A DNA stretch of 64,000 nt from RGIG5050 sp045636065 (GCA_045636065.1 JAZTWW010000036.1:1-64000), one strand, 5' to 3'. Positions 17,327-25,747 are shown, counted from the stretch's first letter. Numbers and translations are program-made. The notes: a model not told the origin generated them from the sequence alone.

Positions 17327-17403
17327 TGGTGGATCCTGAGGGACTCGAACCCCCAACCTACGGAGTATGAGACCGCAGCTCTAACCAATTGAGCTAAGGA
17401 TCC
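17327..17403 (-). tRNA. tRNA with CAT anticodon (Met elongator or Ile2)
   Basis: Complete cloverleaf: acceptor GGATCCT/AGGATCC, D-arm GCTC...GAGC, anticodon loop CTCATAC, T-arm GGGGG TTCGAGT CCCTC, discriminator A and encoded CCA. The anticodon stem GCGGT/TCCGT has a G-U pair at its base and a U-U mismatch next to the loop. CAT fits elongator Met, or Ile2 if C34 is modified to lysidine; sequence alone does not decide. The lack of initiator features (no C1 mismatch) argues against fMet. Confidence 0.9.
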
Positions 17404-17429
17404 ACTCGTCTGGGTTGCAGACGGCGCGT

Positions 17430-17458
17430 ATTATACCAAATATCGCCTGGACTTGCAA
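17430..17458 (-). promoter_or_regulatory. Promoter of the tRNA gene
   Basis: TTGCAA (17453-17458), 17-base spacer ending in TTTGG, TATAAT (17430-17435). It reads into the tRNA about 26 bases downstream and supplies an extended -10 (TGG). Confidence 0.75.
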
Positions 17459-17465
17459 GGGCGAA

Positions 17466-18929
17466 TCACTTGAACGAGATCACCTCCGTTACGGGCAGCG
17501 CGGCCGGGGACGTCTTCCTGATGAAGACCATGGAATTGCCCTCCGGTACGGGGATCCTAACCGACTGGGAACCGGCGAACACCTCGACTACGCCGCTAGC
17601 CGGGCGGTCGATGCGCGCAAACTTGACGTCCTTGGGAAGAGCGGTCCAGCTTCTGACGTCGGCTGCCGTGCAGCTGGCGGCATATGCGGCGGCCGAGGCC
17701 TGGGCGATCCTGAAGCCGAGCGCGGCGTTGCCGCTCGCGTTCTCGGCGGCGATGCCGAGGGCTATCTGCGCGCCGGTCCTCACCACGCAGCGGGTGACCT
17801 CGCGGGTGATCGCACCTCTAAGGTAGATGTCGTACTCGGTCTTGACGAGCCTGTCGATATCGGCAAGAAGCGTCATCTCCAGGGGGCCGGACGGAGTCGA
17901 GACGGACCAGTTCAACGCGCCGTGCGAACGCTCCTTGAGAACGGGGAGCGCCATTCCGGCGTACATCACGTACCTGTTGGCGTAAGGAACGAGTATGAGC
18001 GGGAGCTTGAGCGACCACTCCTCGCGCTTGGGGCAGAGGCCGTCCTCGGCGTACACCCACACCTGGTTGACGGGCTGAACACCTGCGGCGCACTCGTTGG
18101 CATCGCGGCGCGCGGGCGAATTGACGGGCAGCACTTCGGCGGCCTTCGAGAGGTCCGCCATGTCGCTGTCGCCGTTAAGCCAGCGGAAAGTGCCGATGAC
18201 GTGCAGCGCGTAGGCGTTCACGTAGTCGCTCTTCGCGAGAGCGTCGATGTTGCCGGAGCGGCTCAGGTCGAAATTGCACTTTTCCTGGATCTGCACCCTC
18301 AAGGTGTCGTTGGCGAACGCCTTGGCGACTATATCGTCGCGGTTGCCCTGGGACTTGATCTTCTGCTTGCTCTCCTCGGCCGCGGCGCTTTCGCGGAGCT
18401 TCGCCTCGGAGGCGGCGATCTCTTTGCGCCTGTCGTCGAGCCAGCGCGACTGGTACGTGGAGGCGCGGTTGAACTCGATGCGCGCAAGCTCCTTGTTGTC
18501 GACGCCGACACCCTGCGTGGAGGCGAAATCGATGCCCTTGTAGAGGCAGGTGAAGACGCGGTCAAGGCCGCCGCCGTCATAGCTGAACGAGGCGTCGTTG
18601 AGCATCATGGCCTTGGTGGCCTGAGCGCCGCGCGCGAACACCGAAGTGGTGTCGTTCGCCGCAAAGAGGCGCTCTGCGATGTCGAACTGCCTTACGGAGT
18701 CCTCCTTGTTGCCGCCGATATGGTAGGCGGCACCGGAAAGGAGGCGCCAGAGAAGTTCATCCTCGTCGCCTTTGTCGGATTCGGCGAGCTTGGCCGTCTC
18801 CTGTGCAGGGACGGTGTACGATCCTATCGCAAGGCCGTTCTCGTAGTTCTGGAGGACCTTCTTGGTGGACGTGCAGCCCGCCGCGAGGACGGCGAGCGCC
18901 GTCCCCAGCGCAATTTCGCGCATTTTCAT
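17466..18929 (-). CDS. Large TPR-like lipoprotein of unknown function
   Basis: A 487-residue protein with a lipoprotein signal (TALAVLAAGCTS, lipobox LAAGC, Cys about 19). The body is helical with a TPR-like feel (AAYHIGGNKEDSVRQFDIAE), a charged coiled segment (EIAASEAKLRESAAAEESKQ) and a beta-rich C-terminus. It resembles the uncharacterised COG3014 proteins, but I hold that loosely. The start has AAGGGG. It follows the surface-repeat gene by 20 bases and is probably co-transcribed with it. Likely anchored to the outer membrane, facing the periplasm. Confidence 0.7.
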   Translation of the reverse strand: MKMREIALGTALAVLAAGCTSTKKVLQNYENGLAIGSYTVPAQETAKLAESDKGDEDELLWRLLSGAAYHIGGNKEDSVRQFDIAERLFAANDTTSVFARGAQATKAMMLNDASFSYDGGGLDRVFTCLYKGIDFASTQGVGVDNKELARIEFNRASTYQSRWLDDRRKEIAASEAKLRESAAAEESKQKIKSQGNRDDIVAKAFANDTLRVQIQEKCNFDLSRSGNIDALAKSDYVNAYALHVIGTFRWLNGDSDMADLSKAAEVLPVNSPARRDANECAAGVQPVNQVWVYAEDGLCPKREEWSLKLPLILVPYANRYVMYAGMALPVLKERSHGALNWSVSTPSGPLEMTLLADIDRLVKTEYDIYLRGAITREVTRCVVRTGAQIALGIAAENASGNAALGFRIAQASAAAYAASCTAADVRSWTALPKDVKFARIDRPASGVVEVFAGSQSVRIPVPEGNSMVFIRKTSPAALPVTEVISFK

Positions 18930-18949
18930 GGATTACCCCTTGCTGCGGC

Positions 18950-19519
18950 TTACCAGCCGGCGTTGAGGATCGGCATGTCGATGCCGCAGCGGTTGAAGTT
19001 CAGAAGGCCGATCTGGACGCCTTCAAGCCTCTCGGCGATGTTGACGAGGCCGATATTGAGGCTGTTCTGGACCTCGCAGCTGTTCACAAGGCCGATCTGG
19101 ATGCCGCGCATGCGCCCGTCGACCTCGTTGATAAGGCCAATCTGGATGCCGTCGGCATCGTGCTCGGTGTAGTTGCCGAAGACGTTTACGCCAATGCCGG
19201 CGAAGACGTCGCTCCACCCGAAGAGACCGGCGTCGATGCCGTACATCTCGCGGTTGGCGCCCCAGCCGAGGTTGAGCCTCAGGCCGCGAACATCCCACGA
19301 CTCGCCCGGGGCGGACCAGGGAAGGATCGTAACGGAAAGGAACGTCTGTCCGCCGCCGTAGCCGTAGCCTGTTTCGACCGTTCTAGGCGCGTATGCGACG
19401 TTGACGGGGGCGGTAGGGCCGTATCCGTGGTCGTTCGCGACGCCGGAGTACGGGGTGAGAACCTGGGCTTCAATGGCGGCCGCGAATACGGCAGCTGCCA
19501 CGGCGATCATCTTTTTCAC
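18950..19519 (-). CDS. Secreted surface-repeat protein (LA_2272-like, GIQIGLxN repeats)
   Basis: A 189-residue protein from a GTG start that is preferred because AAGGAG lies seven bases upstream; it gives MKKMIAVAAAVFAAAIEAQ, a good signal peptide. An ATG three codons later is possible. The C-terminal half repeats the motif GIQIGLxN with close variants (ADGIQIGLINE, RGIQIGLVN, NIGLVNIAE, GVQIGLLNF), known from Leptospira LA_2272-type surface proteins. The N-terminal half has beta-strand-like glycine/aromatic runs. Probably an outer-membrane or surface protein; role unknown. Confidence 0.72.
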   Translation of the reverse strand: MKKMIAVAAAVFAAAIEAQVLTPYSGVANDHGYGPTAPVNVAYAPRTVETGYGYGGGQTFLSVTILPWSAPGESWDVRGLRLNLGWGANREMYGIDAGLFGWSDVFAGIGVNVFGNYTEHDADGIQIGLINEVDGRMRGIQIGLVNSCEVQNSLNIGLVNIAERLEGVQIGLLNFNRCGIDMPILNAGW

Positions 19520-19571
19520 TGTCTTTCTCCTTCCATGCACGCGGAAGCCCACTTTGGCCAACCGCGCCATA

Positions 19572-19577
19572 ATTATA
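19572..19577 (-). promoter_or_regulatory. Extended -10 box upstream of the surface-repeat gene
   Basis: TATAAT preceded by TTTTGG (extended -10). The best -35 is TTGTGC with an 18-base spacer, which is weak. A leader of about 45 bases with AAGGAG follows. Confidence 0.55.
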
Positions 19578-19611
19578 CCAAAATCACACCTTGCCGCACA
19601 AGCGAAAAAGT

Positions 19612-21126
19612 TCAATCGGTCCAGAACTTGAGCCACTCGGTGACGAGCAGCTTCGTCATGTCGCCGTTGAAGACGAGGCGCGTAGCATCAAGCATGCTGC
19701 GGGTATCGACAAGAGTCTTGAGATAGCGCGCCCTCACACCCTCGAACGGACGGTTCCGCACCTTGGGCGCCCCCTTCTCGAGGAAATACGCGATGCTCCA
19801 CGCAAGGCGGTACTTTAGCGACCTCGCCTCGTCGCTTCCGTCGTAGAACTGGCGGTAGTCCATAAGCATCAGCGCAGGGATGAGCCCGGCGAGCGATTCG
19901 GCGTTCGTGCGGATGAACAGGGCCGCATCATCGTCCATCTCAACCTCCACGCCGCCCTCGCCGTCGAACGAAACGCGCTCGAACATCTCCGCATGGCCCT
20001 CGTTGAACCAGGGGCTCGCCTGTGCGAATGCGCAGGCGTAGGCGAGATACTGATGGAACGCCTCGTGGCGGAGCGTCCTTTCAAGCGAAGCCGCCTCGCC
20101 CGGCGGGAGCCACGCCGCAAGCTCGCGATGGACGGGATCCCACTGGCCCGCGCTCCATTCGGCGTCGCCTCCGACATACATGAGATACTCCTCGCGCGTC
20201 GCAAAAAGCCGCATCGAGGCGATGGAATCCTTTATGTCCAAGGGGCTTGGGGCGCTCTTGGCGAACGCCTCCCTCAAAATGGGAAGCTCGTTCGTGATGG
20301 CCGATACAAGAGGCGCGCCTATCACGGGATCGATATCGTCGAGGATGCTGAGAGATCCGGTCTCGGCGGCGTGCCACTCATCATAGGCCGCAACGCTCCG
20401 CCTGCGGTCGAACTTGAGAAGCTCGCCCTCGGTGGCGTCCTTTCCGGGCGGCACGGCCATCGACCCGGCGCCTCCCACGATACCGTCAAGGAAGTCCTCG
20501 TCCCATCTGGCTCTGGCCTCCTCCATCCTGACGCCCTCGCCAGGTTCGAGGCTCGCCATCCACCAGCCGCCGTAATCGCCCTTCTCCTTAATCTTGAAGC
20601 ACCACGCCCAGACGAGGGCATCACCATCGAGCGCGGGGTATTCGACGAGCGCATCGAAGTTCCGCCTCTGGCTGCGGCGCGGCTTCACGGGGGCGGAGAG
20701 GTCTACGGGCGAAAGCGCCTTGACGGCTTCGTCCCTCGCATGTTCGTCATCCCTGCCAAGCGCGACGCGCCTCGCAAGCCAGGCCCCGCGTTCGAGCGGC
20801 GGAATGGATGGATCGGACGGAAGCCGCACATCGAGGCGCGCGAGCGTGAGAACGGTCCCGTCGGCGTCGATCCACCTGCCGACGACGCTTTGGCCCGTCC
20901 ACAGATCTAGGACGCTGTACCTGTCGACTATGCGCCTATCCTCGCCATCTCGCGAGACGAGATAGCTCTCGGCGTCCGGCATCTCAAGGGGCAGAGGCTC
21001 GCCGCCTTTGAGAAGCGGGACGGCTATGGCCGATCCCTCCAGCTCCACTGCGGGCGTGAACCTCAGCGCGGCGTACGCGCTACTGGTCAAGGCTAGGGCG
21101 GCCAATATGAACGCACTGGAACGCAT
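19612..21126 (-). CDS. Secreted zinc metallopeptidase-like protein (HExxH, DUF1570-like)
   Basis: A 504-residue protein with a signal peptide (SAFILAALALTSSAYAAL). The zinc site HEAFH (about 354-358) is followed by the gluzincin-type WFNEGHAEMFE about 20 residues later, which supplies the third ligand. The first 340 residues are unassigned. Expected role: extracytoplasmic peptidase; substrate unknown. The start overlaps the end of the upstream YihY-type gene by 47 bases, and no Shine-Dalgarno site is visible, so translation may depend on coupling. Confidence 0.72.
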   Translation of the reverse strand: MRSSAFILAALALTSSAYAALRFTPAVELEGSAIAVPLLKGGEPLPLEMPDAESYLVSRDGEDRRIVDRYSVLDLWTGQSVVGRWIDADGTVLTLARLDVRLPSDPSIPPLERGAWLARRVALGRDDEHARDEAVKALSPVDLSAPVKPRRSQRRNFDALVEYPALDGDALVWAWCFKIKEKGDYGGWWMASLEPGEGVRMEEARARWDEDFLDGIVGGAGSMAVPPGKDATEGELLKFDRRRSVAAYDEWHAAETGSLSILDDIDPVIGAPLVSAITNELPILREAFAKSAPSPLDIKDSIASMRLFATREEYLMYVGGDAEWSAGQWDPVHRELAAWLPPGEAASLERTLRHEAFHQYLAYACAFAQASPWFNEGHAEMFERVSFDGEGGVEVEMDDDAALFIRTNAESLAGLIPALMLMDYRQFYDGSDEARSLKYRLAWSIAYFLEKGAPKVRNRPFEGVRARYLKTLVDTRSMLDATRLVFNGDMTKLLVTEWLKFWTD

Positions 21127-22381
21127 ACGAGAAGACGCTTCCGAGAAGTATTATCTGCCAGCTGACGTAGAGCCAGGCGAGGAGGATCGGGAAGAACGCG
21201 AAGGAGCCGTAGAGGGCGTTCGAGTTCGCCACGCCCACCTGGGCGACGGCGCAGAGCTTCAACCATCCGAAGAAGAGGAGCGATGTTATAAGCCCGCTCC
21301 TGAGCGCGGCCCTGGGCCTCACCTTCGTATTGGGCATGAAGAGGTAGAAGCATGCAAGGGCGAGCGACGCGAACACGTAGGAGAGCATGAAGCTGAAGAA
21401 CTTCGACTGGATAAGCCCGATTATGAACGTTCCGACGACCTTCGTCATCTCAAGCTGTCCGAGGGCGAACTCGATGCAGCTTATGGCGAACTTCAGGATC
21501 GGCACGGACAGGGCGCCTGCGATGAGAAGAGGCAGGACTATCGTTATGAAAACATAGAGGATGCACTGCTTCCAGAGGGGACGTGCCTTCTTTACGTACC
21601 ATATCTCGTTGCAGCTGTGCTCGACCATCGCGAGACTGGATATGACCGTCCAGACGAGCATCGCAAGGCCGACCCACCCGAGCGTATGGACGTTGAACTG
21701 GTCGATCTTGTCGAAAACGGTATTGGACATCTCGCGCAGCCTCGAACCGAGTTCGCGCGCGGCGTTCTTCCTGCCCGTCAGCTTGCGCTGCTCCTCGATC
21801 TCCTTGATGCGCGCAGCGAACCTTTCATCGGCAAGCGCAGTCGCCGCATCCTCGCCCGAAGCGGGATCCATCACGATGTTGTGCCCGTCAGGCTCTATCT
21901 CAGCTTTGATATCAAGATCCTTCTTCTCCCCCGCGCCACCTGCGGGGATGTCGCCGATCACGACCTCGTTGACAGGCTTGACCTCCTCCTTAGGGTCGTA
22001 GAACCAGCTTCCTATGTTGTCAAGGAACCTCTCGGCGTTGCCGTCAGGGTTCTGGCCGTTCTCGATCTCGGATATGAGCGAATCTATCTGCCCGTTTATC
22101 TTGTTGCGGGCGAAATCGCCTGCGCCGAGCGTCCTTGCCAGGAGGAGGAGAAGGCAGAGGATCGGCACGAATGCGAGAAGCGAGTAGTACGTAAGCCCGG
22201 CCGCGTGAAGGCCGCACCTGCCGGTGACAAACCCCTTGCCGGCGAGCGTCATGAACCTGGTGAAATTGACTAGAGAGCGCTTTATGACGCCCATTTTCGA
22301 TACATCGCTCTCCCAGATGCCCTCGCCGAGAAACGCGAACACCCTTTTCATCACAGCACCTATGCCGAAATCGAAGCCCAT
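21080..22381 (-). CDS. YihY/BrkB family inner-membrane protein
   Basis: A 433-residue multi-pass membrane protein. The family's first helix (GLTYYSLLAFVPILCLLLLLA) is near residue 65; five more hydrophobic helices lie in the second half (LGWVGLAMLVWTVISSLAM, CILYVFITIVLPLLIAGAL, FFPILLAWLYVSWQIILLG). A long hydrophilic insert of about 120 residues (charged, DPASGEDAATALADERF) between helix 1 and helix 2 is larger than in typical YihY proteins. Function of the family is uncertain despite the old RNase BN name. The ATG overlaps the upstream stop (TGATG), with GGAGG upstream. Confidence 0.88.
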   Translation of the reverse strand: MGFDFGIGAVMKRVFAFLGEGIWESDVSKMGVIKRSLVNFTRFMTLAGKGFVTGRCGLHAAGLTYYSLLAFVPILCLLLLLARTLGAGDFARNKINGQIDSLISEIENGQNPDGNAERFLDNIGSWFYDPKEEVKPVNEVVIGDIPAGGAGEKKDLDIKAEIEPDGHNIVMDPASGEDAATALADERFAARIKEIEEQRKLTGRKNAARELGSRLREMSNTVFDKIDQFNVHTLGWVGLAMLVWTVISSLAMVEHSCNEIWYVKKARPLWKQCILYVFITIVLPLLIAGALSVPILKFAISCIEFALGQLEMTKVVGTFIIGLIQSKFFSFMLSYVFASLALACFYLFMPNTKVRPRAALRSGLITSLLFFGWLKLCAVAQVGVANSNALYGSFAFFPILLAWLYVSWQIILLGSVFSYAFQCVHIGRPSLDQ

Positions 22382-23571
22382 CACCGCACCTCCCCTGTTT
22401 GAAAGACGTAGAACGTGGATACGTGCCCGGGAACGTTCGCAAGCACCGGCTTAAGGCCGGAGACTGGCATCGAGGCGGGCGCGAAGATGAACATGACCGT
22501 TATCTTCTCCGCCGCTGCGCCGGAGGCCTTGATGAGCCCCGTAAGCTCGCTCCAGTCGGAGATGGCCGTCTCGCGCGGCTTGAGAACGGGATCGAGGCCC
22601 TCGCCGCTCCAGTCCTCTTCGATGTAGACGAACTTTCGCGTTCCATCGGGGGCGACATGCACCTCGAACGGCTGGAATATGCGCCCAGGACGGTCGCGCC
22701 ATCCGTCCTCGGGAAGGAAGGCGCAGAAGAAGAACTCGCCTTTTGCGCGCCCGTTCATCTTGAGCGACGGGCCGTCGAGAAGGGAGAACGCCTTGGCCGC
22801 GACGGCCGCCTCGGAAAGCGGAACGCCATCCTCGAAGGCAAGATCGACGTAGAGATCGCCCTTGGCTCCGGCGGGATCGCCGCGCAGGGATTCGATCACG
22901 GCCTTCAGATCGGCGTCTTTGCCTATCCTTACGGTCTTCCTCACGGCGCTTGACGCCCCGTCCCACGATATGCGCACCTCCATCTCTGTGCCACGCTCAA
23001 AAGTGGACTTCGGGGAGAAGCGCCCATATGTTACGCTCTGCTCGAGTACGCCGTCGAGCTGCATGAGGCTTGGCGCATGGTTGTAGAGCGCCCAGACGGC
23101 GCACGGCATCTCTGAATCCGCAATGGGGGCCCCCGATCCGTCGCGCTTGCCGCCGGTCCACCTTGAATCGGCGACGAGGATCGCCCCGCCGCCCTCCTCC
23201 GGCGGCGCACCGTCGGCTATCCAGAACGAGGCCGGCTTGAACTCGCCGCCCTTCAGCCTGGCCTCCACCTTCACGCGCGGGCCTTCCGGCCACAGCACGG
23301 CCTTGAACGGATCGGGACTCATCCCCCGCGGAACGGACGCCTCGTCCATCGCCTTGGCGATGGCGGCCGGGGAATCGTCCGTCACGAGGAAGGTCTCGTA
23401 GTCGTGGTCGCTGAGCGGGCCGACGGCGAAGAACTCCAGGGTGTCGCCTGCCGCCACACCTGCCGTTTTCGCGGTGAACGTTACGGCGTGCGAGGACTTC
23501 TCGACCGTAACGGAAGCCGTCAGCGACGCGGCGGCAAGGGCCGCGGAAAGGGCGGAAAGGGCCTTCTTCAT
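22381..23571 (-). CDS. Secreted protein of unknown function (YdjY-like N-terminus)
   Basis: A 396-residue protein with a signal peptide (KKALSALSAALAAASLTAS). The first 100 residues (VTVEKSSHAVTFTAK, then DHDYETFLVTDDSPAAI) resemble the YdjY domain of planctomycete and verrucomicrobial secreted proteins. The rest alternates beta strands with no recognisable catalytic motif. The start has GGAGGC. Its stop overlaps the start of the YihY-type gene, so the pair is coupled. The role is unknown. Confidence 0.65.
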   Translation of the reverse strand: MKKALSALSAALAAASLTASVTVEKSSHAVTFTAKTAGVAAGDTLEFFAVGPLSDHDYETFLVTDDSPAAIAKAMDEASVPRGMSPDPFKAVLWPEGPRVKVEARLKGGEFKPASFWIADGAPPEEGGGAILVADSRWTGGKRDGSGAPIADSEMPCAVWALYNHAPSLMQLDGVLEQSVTYGRFSPKSTFERGTEMEVRISWDGASSAVRKTVRIGKDADLKAVIESLRGDPAGAKGDLYVDLAFEDGVPLSEAAVAAKAFSLLDGPSLKMNGRAKGEFFFCAFLPEDGWRDRPGRIFQPFEVHVAPDGTRKFVYIEEDWSGEGLDPVLKPRETAISDWSELTGLIKASGAAAEKITVMFIFAPASMPVSGLKPVLANVPGHVSTFYVFQTGEVR

Positions 23572-23589
23572 TGCGCCTCCACTAAGATG

Positions 23590-24804
23590 CTATTTGACGA
23601 ACCTCTCCATCGTACGCTTGAAGCCTGCGCGCGAACGCTCGATGATGGCCTCGTCCACGCTGCAGGAGAGGCGCACGTGTCCGGGCATGCCGAAGCCGCG
23701 CCCCGGAACGACGAGGATAAGCTCCTCGGCGAGCGCATCGGTGAATGCGATATCGTCGCCGCCGGGGGCCTTGGGGAAGAAGTAGAACGCGCCCTTCGGC
23801 TCGGCGAACTCGATGCCGGCGTCCCTCAGCACATCGGACATCAGCTTCCTGCGGCGGTCGTAGATCTCAAGGTCGACTGTCTCGCTCAAAAGCGCGGCCG
23901 CGAGTCTCTGGCCGATCACGGGCGCGTTCACGAAGCCGAGCGTACGGTTGGTGAGCGTCAGCGCGGCCGCAAGCGTATCGACGCCGGGCATGGCGGAGTT
24001 GAGGGCCGTGTAGCCGATTCGCTCGCCGGCTAGCGAAAGCGTCTTCGAGAAGCTGCCCAGCACGACGCTCCACGGGGTGAGCGGAAGGACGGGCGCCACC
24101 TTCGCGCCGTCGTAGGCGAATGCGCGGTACGGCTCGTCGCTCAGGAGATAGACGGGGCGGGCGTCTTCGCCGAGATCCTTCTCGCGTGCGGCATTGACGT
24201 CCGTCACGAGCTTCGCGAGGCTCTTCATCTCATCCTCGCTGTAGATCGCGCCCGTCGGGTTGTTTGGCGAGTTGACCAGGATTGCGCGCGTTCTTGGAGT
24301 TACGGCGGCGGCGATCCCCTCAAGATCGATGCCGAAATCGTCGCGCTTTGTGATGACGGGCTTGAGTACGCCGCCGAAGTGGCCGCAGTAGCTCGCGTAC
24401 TCGACGAAGTACGGCGCGGGGACGATGATCTCGTCGCCAGGCTCGACGGTGGCGCGGAAGAAGGAGACGAGCGCCCCGGCCGCGCCGACTGTCATCACGA
24501 CGCATCCGGCGGGGACGGCAACCCCCTGCTGCGCCGAGAGATAGCCTGCCATCGCCTCCCTTACGGCGGGGATGCCGGCGTTGGGGCAGTATCCGAGGCC
24601 AAGGGGTTTCACCGCATCGGCCGCGATCGCTTCAAGCGCGGCCCTCGCCTTGGCGGGCGGCGGCACATCCGGGTTGCCGAGAGAGAAATCGCAGACAGCG
24701 TCCGCGCCGTGCCGGCGCTTCAGTTCCATGCCCTTCTCGAACATGCGGCGTATCCAGCTGGATCCCGCCATCGACTTCATTATGTCGTCAGTAATCGTTT
24801 TCAT
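23590..24804 (-). CDS. PLP-dependent class I/II aminotransferase
   Basis: A 404-residue fold-type I aminotransferase. The PLP lysine is in SFSKTLSLAGERIGY (about 254); other signatures are NSPNNPTGAIYSEDE, LLSDEPYRAF and the C-terminal Arg of GHVRLSCSV. Closest in feel to aspartate/aromatic aminotransferases of subgroup I-beta; the substrate is not certain. It is the last core gene before the defence island: its promoter starts exactly where the island's broken genes end. Probable leaderless mRNA. Confidence 0.9.
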   Translation of the reverse strand: MKTITDDIMKSMAGSSWIRRMFEKGMELKRRHGADAVCDFSLGNPDVPPPAKARAALEAIAADAVKPLGLGYCPNAGIPAVREAMAGYLSAQQGVAVPAGCVVMTVGAAGALVSFFRATVEPGDEIIVPAPYFVEYASYCGHFGGVLKPVITKRDDFGIDLEGIAAAVTPRTRAILVNSPNNPTGAIYSEDEMKSLAKLVTDVNAAREKDLGEDARPVYLLSDEPYRAFAYDGAKVAPVLPLTPWSVVLGSFSKTLSLAGERIGYTALNSAMPGVDTLAAALTLTNRTLGFVNAPVIGQRLAAALLSETVDLEIYDRRRKLMSDVLRDAGIEFAEPKGAFYFFPKAPGGDDIAFTDALAEELILVVPGRGFGMPGHVRLSCSVDEAIIERSRAGFKRTMERFVK

Positions 24805-24810
24805 GGTGCT

Positions 24811-24839
24811 ATTTTACCACATTCCCCCCACCGGCGCAA
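24811..24839 (-). promoter_or_regulatory. Promoter of the aminotransferase, predicted leaderless, at the island junction
   Basis: TTGCGC (24834-24839), 17-base spacer ending in TGTGG, TAAAAT (24811-24816), then six bases to the ATG with no Shine-Dalgarno site. The TAA of the upstream gene stub lies inside the -10 box. Confidence 0.65.
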
Positions 24840-24957
24840 GAGTTTTGGTTTCAAGGGCTATCGCCGCCTCCAATGCGCCGCGATCCACACCGGTCTGACC
24901 ACCGGAAACGATCTTGACGTTCGCCACCCGTTTCGTAATGGGATTATCTGTTGTCAT
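24814..24957 (-). pseudogene. N-terminal stub of a molybdenum-carrier / YpsA-type SLOG protein
   Basis: A 47-residue open frame with a good GGGGGAG site. It reads KIVSGGQTGVDRGALEAAIA, the nucleotide-binding N-terminus of putative molybdenum carriers and SLOG-fold proteins, normally at least 140 residues long. After IALE the family pattern is lost and a stop follows after 11 residues. The break lies near 24845, next to the aminotransferase promoter. I infer deletion or insertion at the island boundary; the 5' end of the gene is intact and its ribosome-binding site may still work. Confidence 0.7.
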
Positions 24958-25008
24958 ATGCCACTCCCCCCTGTTTCTGCAACTGTTGGACGTTTCTCAT
25001 CTTTGCAT

Positions 25009-25439
25009 CTACTCCACAACTTCCCAATGCCCAAAACGTTTCCCCCCTACACGCTTTATTCGTTTATTATCTTGCAGAATATTCATGTAACGAACAAGCG
25101 TCCGTCTTGCTACACTCAGTCTTTCCGACAGTTGATCTATAGTAACGGATGGCTCCTTTTCAATAACGCTAACAATCCTTAGTGCCATAGTGCCATCTAA
25201 AGTGCCATCCACAGTGCCGCTTTCGAGCAACTTCTCTCTCAATCCGTTTCCTGCAAGTGCGACCTTTGCCTCAAACGCCGTAACGAGCCGGAATGAGAAC
25301 TCCGCCTTGCCATTGCCGTTCGCTTCAAGTTCATCCTGCACCATGTTGATGCCGCGATTGTAGCAGTTGACTTAGTCCGTTCAACCCGGTACGTCTCCGT
25401 GGACGCAAGCAGTTGTTCCAATTCACTCTGCGTTAACAT
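25009..25439 (-). pseudogene. Collapsed AlbA_2/GHKL-type regulator, ends only
   Basis: The first 25 residues from the ATG at 25439 (MLTQSELEQLLAS, TYRVERTKS) match the start of Schlafen/AlbA_2 proteins. The frame then shifts. From about 25365 another frame reads CYNRGINMVQDELEANGNGK and a winged-helix end (ITIDQLSERLSVARRTLVR-like), matching the C-terminus of the same family. About 400 residues between the two are missing and the join is out of frame. The promoter (TATAAT, 25459-25464) and a GAGGAGG site remain. The DNA of the linker has 12-bp GTGCCA repeats, paralleled by a 21-bp repeat in the intact homologue at 30868-32625. Confidence 0.75.
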
Positions 25440-25458
25440 AGCGTTTCCTCCTCTCCAA

Positions 25459-25464
25459 ATTATA
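25459..25464 (-). promoter_or_regulatory. -10 box of the broken AlbA_2 gene
   Basis: TATAAT with TTATGG immediately upstream (extended -10) and GAGGAGG seven bases before the ATG. The -35 match (TGGCAG) is poor. The promoter seems preserved although its gene is wrecked. Confidence 0.55.
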
Positions 25465-25487
25465 CCATAACATCCGCCGCGCTGCCA

Positions 25488-25628
25488 TCAAACCTCGTCA
25501 GTCAGTTTGCGCAGTTCTTCGCGGATGCGCTCGGCCTCTTCCTCGTCACCATGCATGACGGCAGGTTCAAGCAAAGCGTCAAGTCGCTTGATCGCCTCAA
25601 TCGTATCGTCTCTCTGCGGCATCGCCAT
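25488..25628 (-). CDS. Small 46-residue helical acidic protein
   Basis: Open frame from ATG at 25628 (second Met at residue 3) to TGA: charged heptad-like helix (IEAIKRLDALLEPAV, then EEEAERIREELRKLTDEV). It resembles small helical partner or antitoxin proteins, but I recognise no family. It lies between radC and the broken AlbA_2 gene. No good Shine-Dalgarno site is visible, so expression is uncertain. Confidence 0.4.
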   Translation of the reverse strand: MAMPQRDDTIEAIKRLDALLEPAVMHGDEEEAERIREELRKLTDEV

Positions 25629-25747
25629 AGTCTCTGCTACACAAAAAAAATCTATCCCTCTATCCTCCCAACCGTATCATCTCGACCGTATCACAAGGGT
25701 CTGTCCCTCGCAATTCATCTAATCCTTAACAATTCCACCGACTTTCT
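25629..25747. other. Gap between radC and the small ORF
   Basis: No gene. Contains a short tandem pair (accgtatcatctcg then accgtatca, about 25677-25699), and an A-run (T-run on the minus strand) at about 25643-25650 without a convincing hairpin before it. I see nothing else. Confidence 0.5.

Noticed and set aside
17327..17403. The tRNA as integration site for the defence island
   Set aside because: It lies more than 7 kb from the island's nearest end, and no repeat of its 3' end is seen there.
17415..19172. Long plus-strand open frame of 585 codons opposite the lipoprotein and surface-repeat genes
   Set aside because: It is antisense to two genes with signal peptides and ribosome-binding sites, has no domain pattern, and is expected from GC-rich third positions.
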